A DNA stretch of 64,000 nt, taken from Dentipellis sp. KUC8613 (lineage: Eukaryota > Basidiomycota > Agaricomycetes > Russulales > Hericiaceae). The translations under genes and the position numbers were made by a program. The notes under the pieces are model-generated. The model did no database searches. It was given only the letters and a program-made list of their open reading frames with translations, and was not told the DNA's origin. The stretch spans positions 420,396 to 484,395 of the forward strand of contig NSJX01000002.1 of the NCBI GenBank assembly GCA_002286715.1, in the 5' to 3' direction. This document shows, in pieces, positions 23,915-34,384 of the stretch (positions are counted from its first letter, which is position 1; each line of letters starts with the position of its first letter).

Positions 23915-24993
23915 GATAATAGGTGGGGGATTACAGTTGGCGCGGGGGCGCGCTGTTATAACAAGGAGGAAGTCGAAGCGAGATCACGGCGTGGGGACTA
24001 TATAAATGCCCGGAGCAAGGGAATATCCAAAGGACGAAGGCGGTAAGCAAAGGTACGGGGACCCTAGAAGGCATTGAACCATCACGACCGGATGGGTGGC
24101 GGGGCCGCTGAAACGAGGAGGCGGTGGAGGAGGCACGGAGGGATAAGACTCGGGGGCCCAAGCCATGTGGGCCGAAGGAAATCATCGGACTCCACATCTG
24201 GGGGTGACACCTAATATCGTGCGCTTCTTGCACGCGCCCGAGTGCGAAAATCAGCGGTTGATTGGAATGAAATTCTCGGTTAAGAGACCGCCCAGTGCGC
24301 ACGACCAAGGCACCGACGCGGCTCCCCTCGGCCCGCGTCGCGGACTCTGAAATGCCTCGACTCTGCCTCGTGAGCCGTGCCGCGGCATGGGCTCATCTCT
24401 TTCTCCGCTCCTCCGCTCAGACACGTGGCTATATGGGGGTCTCTCTGCGGCTCCTCCCCGTCCCCTCAGCCGCCGGTCGCCATGCCCTCCGCATCGTTTC
24501 CGACGTCGTCGAGATCTCTCCAGCCCCCCGATTCCCCAAATGGGGTTACCGTTCGCTCCCACCCCACCTGCCTCGCAACCATTTAATTATTATTTACCGT
24601 TCAAGGCGCAAACTCGCCCAAACCTATCGGATAAGATGTCGCCTCAGCGCCTGTGCCATACGTTCAGCGTGCCTTGATCGACCGAGCTCAAAGACGCACG
24701 TCACGAGGGAAATAACCCTGCGAACGCACCCGCCCCATTCGCATCGCCCTCGCTCGCCCCGGCGCCGGCCCTTGCCCTCCGCGCCCCTGCCCTCGGCCCC
24801 GCTCCGCTCCCTCGAACATGTGAGCGCAAGGTTCAAAGCTGACCGCAGCCTTACGACAAGATCGTCCTGAGAATATCCAAATCCAATCTAACCTTTTGGA
24901 TGCGCCTGTTGACATCGATAACAGCCTGGCCTATAACAGTCCTTCTATACGAAGCGCGACTCGGTGGAAATAGTCCCTTCAGATACACACGCG
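23915..24993. other. Spacer upstream of the APSES gene and downstream of ODC
   Basis: About 1.1 kb that should hold the APSES promoter and leader plus the ODC 3' end. It contains pyrimidine-rich and GC-rich low-complexity sequence near 24300-24830. No gene is supported. The open frames here translate to Arg/Ser/Pro-rich strings without motifs. Confidence 0.5.
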
Positions 24994-26644
24994 CTACTCG
25001 CTTCCTGCCTCCGCCATCGCCTTGAGCACGCCCCGCGTCTCCGTCGACCAAGGGCCCCCGCCCGTCGTGTACGTGACGCGGCTAACCTCGAAGCCGTTGA
25101 ATTGGCTCGCCGCGCACACGGTGTACGCGCCCATGTTGTCGAACGCGAGCCAATCCCCGACCTGGAGGGCACTCGGCAATGCGACCGTCGGACACACACA
25201 GTCGATCGAGTCGCATGTCGGGCCCCACACGCTGCTCGTCCGCAACGGGACGGACGCCGGGATGTGGAACGAGCCATTCAGGGATAGCACGTACGGCTGC
25301 ACCTTCTGATGGTCGAATAGGATGCAATTGAACGCCCCGTAGACGCCATCGTTGATATAGTCTGGAGCAAGCATAAAATCGCCGCATCAGCGTCCGCCGC
25401 AAGGCAAGGCCCATGTAAATCAGCAGGAACGTACACATCAGCGTTGGCTCGTTGGAGTCCGCTTCCTGAGCCGCGGGCTCAGGCTCGCCCTCGCTCAATG
25501 GGGCACGGCGGGCGATCACGTTCGCGGCAAGACTGAACGCCCGGGAGACATAATACCTGCCTGGCTCGGCAATTATTCGGAGGCCTTGGCGGTCGGGGAA
25601 ATAGTGATGGATCGCGTCCCTCAGAATAGCCGCCGTCGCCTCGAAGTTGCCGTCCTCGAAGCCACCGCCGACGTCGAGCAGAGAGAAGGTGTACCCCGCT
25701 TCCTTGCCCATGTCGAACGCGCTCCGCGCGCGCATCACCGCGTCCGAGAAAGCGTTCGAGTCGTAACAACCGCTTCCCACGTGGAAGCTGATGCCGACCA
25801 CGTCCAGGTGCAGTTCCTTGGCCTTGGCAAGCAGGCCAGGGACGGTCACTAGGGGTGCCCCGAACTTGAGACCCAATCGGCATAAGCTTTTTGAATCATC
25901 GGTCAAGATACGCAGCACGAGCTTGGCGGCCGGGTTCGCACGTGCAACCTTGTACAGCTCGTCCGCGTTATCGAACGTCATGGCGTGGACGCCGGAGCGG
26001 GCAGCGTTTTTGATGAACGACGTCGCCTTGCAGGGGTTCGCGAAGATGATCTTGTCCGGATCGACGCCCAGCTTGAGCACCTGCGCGATCTCGCCGTTCG
26101 AGGCGCAATCAAAGCCTGTGCCCAGCGCAGACAGCAGACGCAGCACGTAGGGGTCTGGGTTGCACTTGACCGCTGATCCATCGCGAACACATCAGATTTA
26201 CGCGGATATGGACGCAGGGGAATGATGCGTACCGTAGAAGGGCTCGATGTCGGGGAGGGCCCGCTTCCAGCGCTCGTGCTGTGCATAGACGTAGCTCAGG
26301 TCCGCGACGAAGAAGGCCTTTTCTGCGTCCGGCTCGTGATCGGCGGCGAGCTGGGCGGCGGCCATGACTCCATTCCTCAGATGGACGTCGCGGTGTCCTC
26401 GGAGCAACGGGGGGAGATCCGGGAAGATGATGTCGTCGCTCGCTGCAACGTCGGTATCGGCATCGGTATCTTCGCCGAAGACCACGACGCGTGCAGGGGC
26501 ATTAGACGCGTTCGTGTTTGAGAGATGGATGGTGTTGCGCCATGGCGCAGCCTCCTGGTACGAAGAGAGAAGAGTCTTGGAAGGAGAAGGAGAAATGTGA
26601 ACGTCAACCGCGTAAGGCGTAGAGAGAACTTCGACTTGAGACAT
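24994..26644 (-). CDS. ODC: Ornithine decarboxylase (PLP-dependent, group IV)
   Basis: Three exons on the minus strand. The ATG at 26642-26644 gives MSQVEVLSTPYAV; an in-frame ATG 15 nt upstream is an alternative. The N-terminal barrel carries the PLP lysine in FYAVKCNPDPYV, rebuilt across intron 1, followed by GTGFDCASNGEIAQVL, FHVGSGCYDSNAFSDA, LLDVGGGF and the phosphate-binding IAEPGRYYVS. The C-terminal domain has the active-site Cys in WGPTCDSIDCV and DWLAFDNMGAYT. The stop is at 24994-24996. The enzyme turns ornithine into putrescine, the first committed step of polyamine synthesis, as a cytosolic homodimer. A 60-residue acidic/Thr-rich leader precedes the domain. Eukaryotic ODC is normally controlled by antizyme, which is not encoded in this window. 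Confidence 0.95.
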
Positions 26645-28011
26645 TAGAGGGGGTATCAAAAGAGGAGTATCGATAGCAACGACGGGATCTAGTGCGGGGG
26701 ATAAGACGGGTGTAGATGGTTGCGCTAGCGAATACTCGGTGGTGGTTGTCTGTATCTTTTAGTGGTAAACCCTGGATACCGAACCAGAACCGCCGCGGTT
26801 GGGTGGGAACCGGGCGGGCTAGGACGGTAGAGCGAGGGTTAATTCAGCAGGGGGTGGATCCTCGCTCCTTTGGCGAGGAAAAGCGATGCGTTGAATAGGG
26901 GGTTGATGGAAGAATGGAGACGGAAGGGTGAGGCGAGGCCGACGGCTGGCACGTTGCAAGATTTATAGTTAAGGTGTGGCGTATACGGTCCTGTCAGGGA
27001 GGTTCACCTTCCCGCCAGCGACAATCAGCGGTTGGCTCACGTTGTCTTAGACAAACGATCAAAGCGTACCTCGAACAGAAGACCACCTGCAGAGGCGAGC
27101 AAAATGTCAGGACAAAGCACCGCGATAAGAGCAAAGCAAAAGCTTACTCGAGGGTCAACAGACGAAGATCGTCGTTTCTCTCCTGGTCAGTAATGATGGC
27201 AGAAATTGTCTCTGCGTCGTGCAAGCGATGACGACGGCAGAGCACGCAAGAGCGAAGTGTTGGGTGCAGACGGGGACGACGAAGAGGGGCCTTTTAACGA
27301 CTGACGTTGCAGTTGGGACAACGTTCAGAAAATTGTAAATCGATGTATAGTCCTAACTCGGTTGGGTCCGGTCCGTGTGGCGCACGCGCGACCATTGGCC
27401 CAAGCCACTCTTCGCTTTCCCACACGCGCTTTGACATGACGTCGGCCCTTGCGCTCACTCTTGCGTCCCCCCATAGCGAAAGTCGCGTTTTCACCGACGC
27501 TTGGCCGATTGGTAGCCAGCAGAACATCAGAGAGCATCGCTATGAGCTATGAGACGGCTATAATTGCGCAGACCAGCTGGCCGCTAGCTGTGTTGCAGAA
27601 GCGCACAGGCAGCGGTATAAATGGCACTGCCTGTACGATGACCAGGATCGTGCAGTCATGGGGGGCACAGCAGCTCATGTTGTGTAGGGCTCCTTTAATA
27701 CATACAAATTTACCCGCGCAGACGAGAGGGATTCCTGTCCGACATTACAGGTCGAAGCCCCGCAGAATGAACCGGCGGAGCGGCAATGTGACCACGGCAC
27801 TCGGCGCGAAGATGCATTCGCAGAAACCACTCCCTCGATTCAAGCGGACCCTAAGCAACGCCCCACACCTCGCAAGCACACGACACCTCAGACGTCGTTC
27901 ATCTGATCATAATGGAGGCCATCACCAATAACCATACCCACGCAGCTCTTGCTCAGTTGCCGCTGCAACGTGCGCCCACGTCAGCATCATTCCATGCGCG
28001 CAGTTACATAC
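26645..28011. other. Promoter side of ODC and 3' flank of the PP2A activator
   Basis: About 1.4 kb. It should hold a long ODC leader or promoter. A TATAAAT-like string occurs near 27617, but no gene with a recognisable product follows it on the plus strand. Open frames of up to about 160 codons at 27449-27931 lack family motifs. Confidence 0.45.
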
Positions 28012-29377
28012 CTACCCTCTGTTACTCCAAGGGGCGGCGGTCGCACTGGGGGCGTAAGCCCGAGGACCTGTCGCTGCCCATGGCGCGCGTGTGCTGGTGC
28101 CGGCACCGCCTAGTGGGGTAGGCGCCGGCGCAGCCGTCCAGGATGGCGCTACTGCAGCCGCTGCCGACGCGGACACCGGGATCGGGGGAGCGCTCGCCTG
28201 GTGCCAATCGACGAGCCCACCGAGCGGCAGGTGCTGGACGACGACGCGTTTCCCGAGCACCTCAGCCTGGCGGGGGTCCGTCATGTCGGCAAGGGGCAGC
28301 TGACTGTGCGGCGGCACGCACCTCGTACATCTTGAACAGCCCCGAGTTGACCTTGCCCCAATGCGCAACGCCGGTGGCAATAGCGTATAGCTGCGAGGAG
28401 TGCTCGTGGAAGGGGCCGTGCTTTACCTCATGTATACGCATGATTGACATAAAGTACAGATTTGTGGGCGGCAGCGGGGGCCTGAGCACCGCGTCGACCG
28501 GTATCTCATTTTGGTCTGAAGGCCGCAGATCGCGGGTGAGAATCGGGGTGAAGTCTGGATCGAGGGCGACGGCACGCACCGCGAAGCTGCCCGCTGCCGA
28601 ACACGTACGGCAGGAAATGCGAGTCGTCGAGCCCCCAGACGCCGTGACTCCCGGCTGGCTCGAGATTGTATACATCTTGCAGGCGCCAGCAGAGCCGGAG
28701 GTATCGCAGGAATATTGTCAGCACGATCTGCCGCTCCTCGGCAGGCGTCGGCTGCAGAAAGCGGAGGAGGGTCAGGCAGAGCAGCAGCATTGCGAACGAG
28801 GTCTCGTGGCCCGTGCCGTAGTCCATGCGGACGAACGAACCAAAGGAGGTGAGTAGGTAGGGCTTGAGGTGAGGGATGAGCGCGGCCGCGGCGTCCGGGA
28901 GGAGGGGGGCGAGCACGTCATCTGCAGACTGGCGATCGCTGCTCAGCGTACGTCTTACTTACGACGAGGCGACCTACGTCTTCCAACCGCTTCCCCCACG
29001 TCCGAAACGCCAGATTCCCAAATCGCTGCGGCGTCGGCTGTGGTGGAATCTCGTCGATCCAACCGTCCAGCGTGTCTAGCATCGTGACGACCGCTTGGAC
29101 CGCCTATACGCCGATATCTGTCAGCTTCTGGACTACGTCCGAAGTGCACTAGACTCACCGCGCTAGGAGGCTCCTCGAACGGCAGCGAAAGCCCCACCAC
29201 CGACTCATTCAGCCGACGGAGAAAGACGCCATAGTCCCGATACCCCCGCGTATGCCTCCAATACTCGACGTCCGCGTCCGTCTTGATCTTCGTCGTCGGT
29301 GCCTCGACGTGTCCCCGCACCAGATCCGCGACCGCCACCTCTCTCAAAGGTGCCAATGAAGGTGCGTGTGTCGCCAT
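28012..29377 (-). CDS. Serine/threonine phosphatase 2A activator (PTPA/RRD peptidyl-prolyl isomerase)
   Basis: About four introns. I start at the ATG at 29377 (MATHAPSLAPLREV); an in-frame ATG at 29407 would add ten residues. Family landmarks in order are WRHTRGYRDYGVFLRRLNES, LPDAAAALIPHLKPYL, SFVRMDYGTGHETSF, LRLCWRLQDVYNLEPAGSHG, VWGLDDSHFLPYVFGSGQL, NLYFMSIMRIHEVKHGPFHE, HSSQLYAIATGVAHWGKVN and SGLFKMYEAEVLGKRVVVQH. PTPA proteins are ATP-dependent prolyl isomerases that activate the PP2A catalytic subunit. The usual aromatic residue in GLDD(F/Y) is Ser here. After the core, an Ala/Pro-rich tail of about 60 residues ends at 28012-28014; such tails vary within the family. Whether this is the Rrd1 or Rrd2 type cannot be told by eye. 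Confidence 0.92.
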
Positions 29378-29735
29378 ATCTATTCGATAAGACTCTTGTG
29401 ACCTCATTTGTTATTATCTAGTTCAGCCTGAGGAGGACATGGAACTAGGAGGATAAGGATCGTGGCGTTGTCGACATTGTAACATGGCGACAAACGGCGC
29501 GCACGTCATCCTCATGACTTCATATATTTCCTAAACGTGACGTCACGAGCCAGAATCACGCGTCACGGAGTCCGCGGGGTCTTCATTTCCCCTCAAGAGG
29601 CCGCCGCAGCTACTCGCGCACCGGGCTCGGAGCCGTCAACAAAGTGGCCAGTGACAAGCACGATATTTACAGCCTGCATACAGAACCACAAGCAGCATGG
29701 TGACACGCCGACAAAATTAGTCCACCCGCTTCCCT
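29378..29735. other. Spacer between PTPA and P450
   Basis: 358 bp holding the PTPA promoter and the P450 3' flank. Nothing else is recognised. Confidence 0.5.
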
Positions 29736-31831
29736 TCACACCCCCACACCCGCCGCCTGCGCCCTCCTCTCCATCCTCACCACCAACGGCCCCCGCTCCA
29801 AAATAAAATAATCCCGCAGGCCCTCCGTCCACCGCTCGCTCTCGCGCACCATGCGCATGTCGAACGCGCGCACGAGCATGGCAGCGACAAGCCGCATCTC
29901 GAGCCACGCGAGCGGCTTGCCTGCGCAGTTCTGCGGCCCGTACGAGAACGGAATGAACGCGGCCTTGTCGTGCGCGATCAGCTTCGCGTCCGCCGTCGTC
30001 CCAGGCGCTGAGGCTCCGCTGGCCTCTGCGTCGGCGAGGATCCACCGCTCCGGCCAGAAGTCGTCCGTGTGCGGCGCGAAGTTCTGCGGGTCGCGGTGCA
30101 GGCAGTACGGCGGGACGTAGATTTCCGTGCCGGGCGGGACGACCCTGCGAGGCGCGGGACGCAAGTTAGCAGGCTCCGGGAGGAGATGCCAAGCTGGCGG
30201 GAGTGCAACTACTTACTGTCCGGCGATGACGCGGCTGGGCCCATCGTCGGGCACGCGCCGCGGCCCGCCGACGGGGACGGCGGGGTGCAGGCGCATCGCT
30301 TCGTTGCTGCACCAGCATCAGCACATATACACTGCACCTCATATCTTCTCCCCAACACGCGGGAAATCGGCACTTACAGACACGCGTTAAGGAAGGGCAG
30401 CTGCTCGAGGTGCTCCGCGTCCAGCACGCCCTCCTCCGTCTCCCGCGCGCCGTCCACCTCCGCGCGCAGGCGCGCGTGGGCAGCGGGGTGCGTGAGGAGC
30501 AGGTACATGAGCACGCTGAGCACCGTCGTGGTGGTGTCCGAGCCCGCGAGGATGACGAGCGCGCCGTCGGCGATCACCTCGGCGAGGGGGGGCTTCGGCG
30601 GGAACGTGCCTGCCTCGTCGCTCTGGCACACCCGCGGAAATATATGTCAGCTTGCTGGCACTAGGGTGCAGAAGGGTAGGCGGGGGCGCACGAGGTGATA
30701 CCACAGGTCTTTCACTTCCGCGCCGCGCTCGATGCGCTTCGTCGCACAGCGCAGGCCGAACGCGCGCATCTTGAGCACCGTCGCGGTCGCGCCGGGGATG
30801 CGCCGCAGGGTCTGCGCGATCCAGGGGATGTGACTTACGTGCGAGAGCGTGCGCGCGCCCGAGTCGAACAGGTGCGTCAAGCCCTCTTTGTCGCCACCGT
30901 CACGTAGCATCTCGAAGCCGCCGCCAAACCTACACGAATATTTCTCAGTAGGCTGTTTCTGCAGACACGAGCGGAAATATCACGTACGCCATGTCCCCTG
31001 TGAAGTCGAACCTATAACACATGCGCATTAGCTGATCTTCGAGGCTATACAGGGCAAGCCGCAAACGCACGAGAAATACCGTATCCACGCCGCAACGTCC
31101 ACCTTCGCGCCCCACCCCTCTCCTCCCTCCACCTTCTTACCTTCGTCAATCGCGTCCCCAATCCGCCTCACCAGCGCCTGCGCCCGCCTCACCAGCACCG
31201 GCAAATACTCCGCGCTCGCGCTCGCGCCCATGCCCGCATTCCACCGTCTGCGGCGGCGCGCATGGCGGTCGCCGCTCAGCGTGATGAGGTTCGCGGGCGC
31301 ATGCGGGTCCTGGCGCGCAGCGTAGTAGCGGCCCTTGGGGAGCCCCGTCGCGCCGAGGACGGACACGACCGCGTCGGGCGCGGCGGCGGAGAGCTCGTTC
31401 GGGCCGACGCGCACGAGCGGGCCGTAGCGCGCGTGCAGCGCGCGGTATGTGCGGTGCTGGGCGCCGGTGTGTGTGATGTACATGGCCCAGAATTTGGTGA
31501 GGCGCGCGAGGGGCGGGCCGGGGATGGCGGCGAGGGGGTGCCAGGGCGAGAGTCGGTAGAGCGCGATGGAGAGCGCGAGGAAGAAAGGGTAGAGCGTGTA
31601 GGAAGGGAGGAGGGGCGCGTGGAGCGCGTAGGCGGGGAGAGGCGGGACGAGGAGCAGGGCGAGGAGGACGGGGAGCGGTGAGGTGGGCTCGTGGGTCTTG
31701 AAGATAAGGTGCGTGGCCTGAGTTGTGCGTCAGTTCGTGTGAGAGGTCTCTAGTGGTTCAGTATTCGGAAATGCGAGGGCACTTACCACGCTCAGCGCAG
31801 CGACGCTGCATACCAGCTCGACGGACGGCAT
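29736..31831 (-). CDS. Cytochrome P450 monooxygenase
   Basis: Multi-exon microsomal-type P450. The ATG at 31829-31831 starts a short hydrophobic exon (MPSVELVCSVAALSV). The next exon adds a second hydrophobic run (LPVLLALLLVPPLPAY) and the proline hinge IPGPPLARL, so the N-terminus is a membrane anchor. Diagnostic motifs are the I-helix AGSDTTTTVLS, the ExxR motif in NEAMRLHPAVPVGGPRR, the PERW meander, and the haem loop FSYGPQNCAGKPLAWLE with its Cys ligand. The stop is at 29736-29738. Such enzymes sit on the ER, use NADPH and a P450 reductase, and oxidise lipids, xenobiotics or secondary metabolites. No neighbouring biosynthetic enzymes suggest a substrate. I cannot name the CYP family by eye. 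Confidence 0.93.
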
Positions 31832-32538
31832 GCTGAAGGAGGTGGCAGCGACGGAGAAATTTGCCAGGCCAGCACGGTGATGTCGAGTAGATATACCAAG
31901 ATCACGTCGGGACGAGTGCACTCCGTCTGCAAAGATCAATCAGGGTAATTCGCGATGCGAGGGTCCGGTGCCTCAGAGGATCGGCTTCCGCAGGCCTCGC
32001 TGAGAGCCGAGCTCGCAGATATGAAGGAGGGGGAGAAGAGGGAAACGAGATCATATACTTATCGCAAGTAATAGCAGCACTCTGCAGGCAATAGGCGACG
32101 GTGCCGGATACAGAAGAGTGAGGGGGTCGGAGGTAGATGAGAGCCGACGACCGTGACAGCCAAGCACGACATGCAGAGCGCAGGTCTTCGGAGCGCGTGG
32201 CAGGGCTGAGCATTCCATGCTCGCCATGCTCCTCCTGGTGTCGATCGTATCACGCGTTGTCGCGTTCCAGCACTGCTGCATATGCCGGACGGCGATAACT
32301 GGAGGAAGTAGTAAACAACTTGACAGCGTCTAAATTACTACGTGCCGCCGACAAGTAAAAGCTTTGAATGAAAGCCTCCGAGCCGAGGAAGCCGGCGGCA
32401 TATTCGGCAGGAGGTTCCCACGATAAGCGCTTTGAATCCGGCAAACTACACGCGTACCAGGCAGTAATCAGCAACCACCACCATTCGAAACACCCAATAT
32501 TGCAGCTAGCTAGCTAGAGACATCGACCACAGACTACA
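31832..32538. promoter_or_regulatory. Divergent promoter region of P450 and MAF genes
   Basis: 707 bp between two start codons pointing away from each other, so it must hold both promoters and both leaders. An AGCTAGCTAGCTAGAG run lies at about 32504-32518, just before the MAF start. No coding gene is supported inside it. Confidence 0.6.
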
Positions 32539-33612
32539 ATGTCGATATCAGAAAAGCGCACACACGCGATTCTCCCGCACGCGCTGCGCACGCCCGGGCT
32601 CACCAAGCTCGCAGGCAAACGCGTTGTCCTTGCATCCAACAGCCCGCGGCGGAAGGAGATCCTGGAGACCTTCGTGCGTCTCGTGTGCCTTGCGGCGGCC
32701 TTACATGCTAATGTCTACTGCAGGGTCTGGCACCGGAGGTGATTCCATCGACGTTCGAGGAGGATCTGAATCCACACGAGTTTGAAGACATTCACGAATA
32801 CCCCGTATCCACGGCTACGCACAAGGCGGTCGAGGTGTACGAGCGGCTCGTCGTACGTCCTTTCCGCCTTCCACTCATATCTTTACCTCCATGGTTTTGT
32901 ACGGCGCACACTGACCCTCGCTAGACAGAGAACCCCGACGACGGTCCCGACCTTGTGATCGGCGCGGACACGGTCGTGCTGACGCACCCGCAGCCATCGC
33001 TTTCGCAGGTCGCATACTCGGAGCTGCCTGCGGGCTCGCAGGAGCTGCTCGAGAAGCCGGACGGGAAGGCGGATAACCTGCGCATGCTGCTCGATCTGAA
33101 CGGGCAGGTGTGCGAGGTCGTCACGGGCGTCAGCATCGGTGGGTCTCACGAATCTGTTATATGAAAATATTTAGAAAGGAGCTGATGTGGGTATTTGGGC
33201 TGGATAGTGTTTCCGATCTTGACGGCACCGGGGTATGCGATCCGGTGAGTCCTTGTCTGGCGAGGATTACCTTTTCGAAGACGCTGAAGTTGATGGCGTG
33301 TATAGCTCGATAGAAGAACGCAGCCTCGTATATTTCTCTGACAACCCGACGTACCTCCTCGAAGCATATGCCGACTCGGGCGAGGGGCTCGATCGCGCTG
33401 GTGGATTTGCAGTCCAGGTACGTAGCTCACACGTGTGCCTATCTAAGCCTCCGACATGTGTATTGAATGCCGTTGCGCGACAGGGCCTTGGCGGACTGCT
33501 GGTACGCAAGGTCGAGGGGGACTACCAGAACGTCGTCGGCTTCCCGGCGGCATCGTTCTTCCGCTTCCTGGACTTGCTCGTGGAGGAGGACGATGATTTC
33601 TTGGAGGTGTAG
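32539..33612 (+). CDS. Maf/HAM1-like nucleoside triphosphate pyrophosphatase
   Basis: Six exons: 32539-32673, 32724-32852, 32925-33138, 33208-33244, 33306-33417 and 33484-33612. They sum to 756 nt and close in frame as 251 residues. The Maf signature is clear: VVLASNSPRRKEIL near residue 32, then DLVIGADTVV, an acidic metal-binding site in the middle, and GGFAVQGLGGLLVRKVEGDY with NVVGFPAASFF near the end. Maf proteins cleave pyrophosphate from dTTP, UTP or modified pyrimidine nucleotides and limit their misincorporation; the eukaryotic relative ASMTL is fused to a methyltransferase, this one is not. The 37-nt fourth exon and the intron at 33245-33305 are needed: reading through the donor hits a stop at once. 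Confidence 0.93.
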
Positions 33613-34384
33613 AAGTATATAGTGGTGCGTGTACGATGCTCGTGATGGTGATCCTAGAGATGATACCTTCGGGTCGATCGCAGTAGACGGGCTGTGGAGA
33701 ACGAGTGGATTGACCTCTGCTATGTGCGCTATCATCTCCAGCATCTTTCTCAGGAGATAGCACATCCCATTAGCGGCGCTCATCAGGTGAGTAAACGCAT
33801 GGATGGAATACGGGGGCCATCACCCTATGTGCCTTCTATTACGCCTGGCGTACAGTCCGCAGTCGCGAGGAGAGGTCGATGAATTCATTCCATGAGGCAC
33901 ATCGCGCTTGTCAAGTCGTGTGCAGTGTTCTGCACCATGTAGTCTCGTCTGCAGGGAGACTTTTTGCCTGGCAAGCCGACGGGGGCGACGGTCCTCATGG
34001 GAAGGATGCACCCACTCCAGTCAAGGCTCTCCACATGATGCGGTATCTTTGAAGCGTCCGGTATCATGGTGTGGGATGGAGAACATCCATCGACGGACTG
34101 ATACGTCATTCCATGTGACCGCTATTTACAGTGCTGAGTAGTAACTTTGTCTCATTGATGCGTGCCTTATTGATCTAGCTATCTTGACCACCTGTTTTTC
34201 AGCGCCTGCTCGGGATTTTCAGCCTTTTACATCGGTATGCTAGCATGAGCTGCACCGCCGGCAGGTACGATGCCAGTATATATACAGGGTCTTTCAGCTC
34301 TCTTCGACACGCTTCACCACTCGCCGCCGAGCACCTCTGCAACTCAACTAGTACCTCCTTTGCAAACAACTCTGCGCAAACAAC
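33613..34384. other. Spacer between MAF and aminopeptidase A
   Basis: It holds the MAF 3' flank and the promoter of the first aminopeptidase. A TATATATA string at 34277-34284, about 100 bp before the ATG, is matched at the same distance in the second copy. No additional gene is supported. Confidence 0.5.
34277..34284 (+). promoter_or_regulatory. TATA box candidate of aminopeptidase A
   Basis: TATATATA, 101 bp before the start codon. The duplicate gene keeps the same string at 39629-39636, 102 bp before its ATG, which supports a functional role. Confidence 0.65.

Noticed and set aside
24295..24870. 191-codon plus-strand frame between the APSES gene and ODC
   Set aside because: Translation is an Arg/Ser/Pro string over a pyrimidine-rich tract without any conserved motif.
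27449..27931. 160-codon plus-strand frame upstream of ODC
   Set aside because: Basic, low-information translation with no motif. It lies where the ODC promoter or leader is expected.
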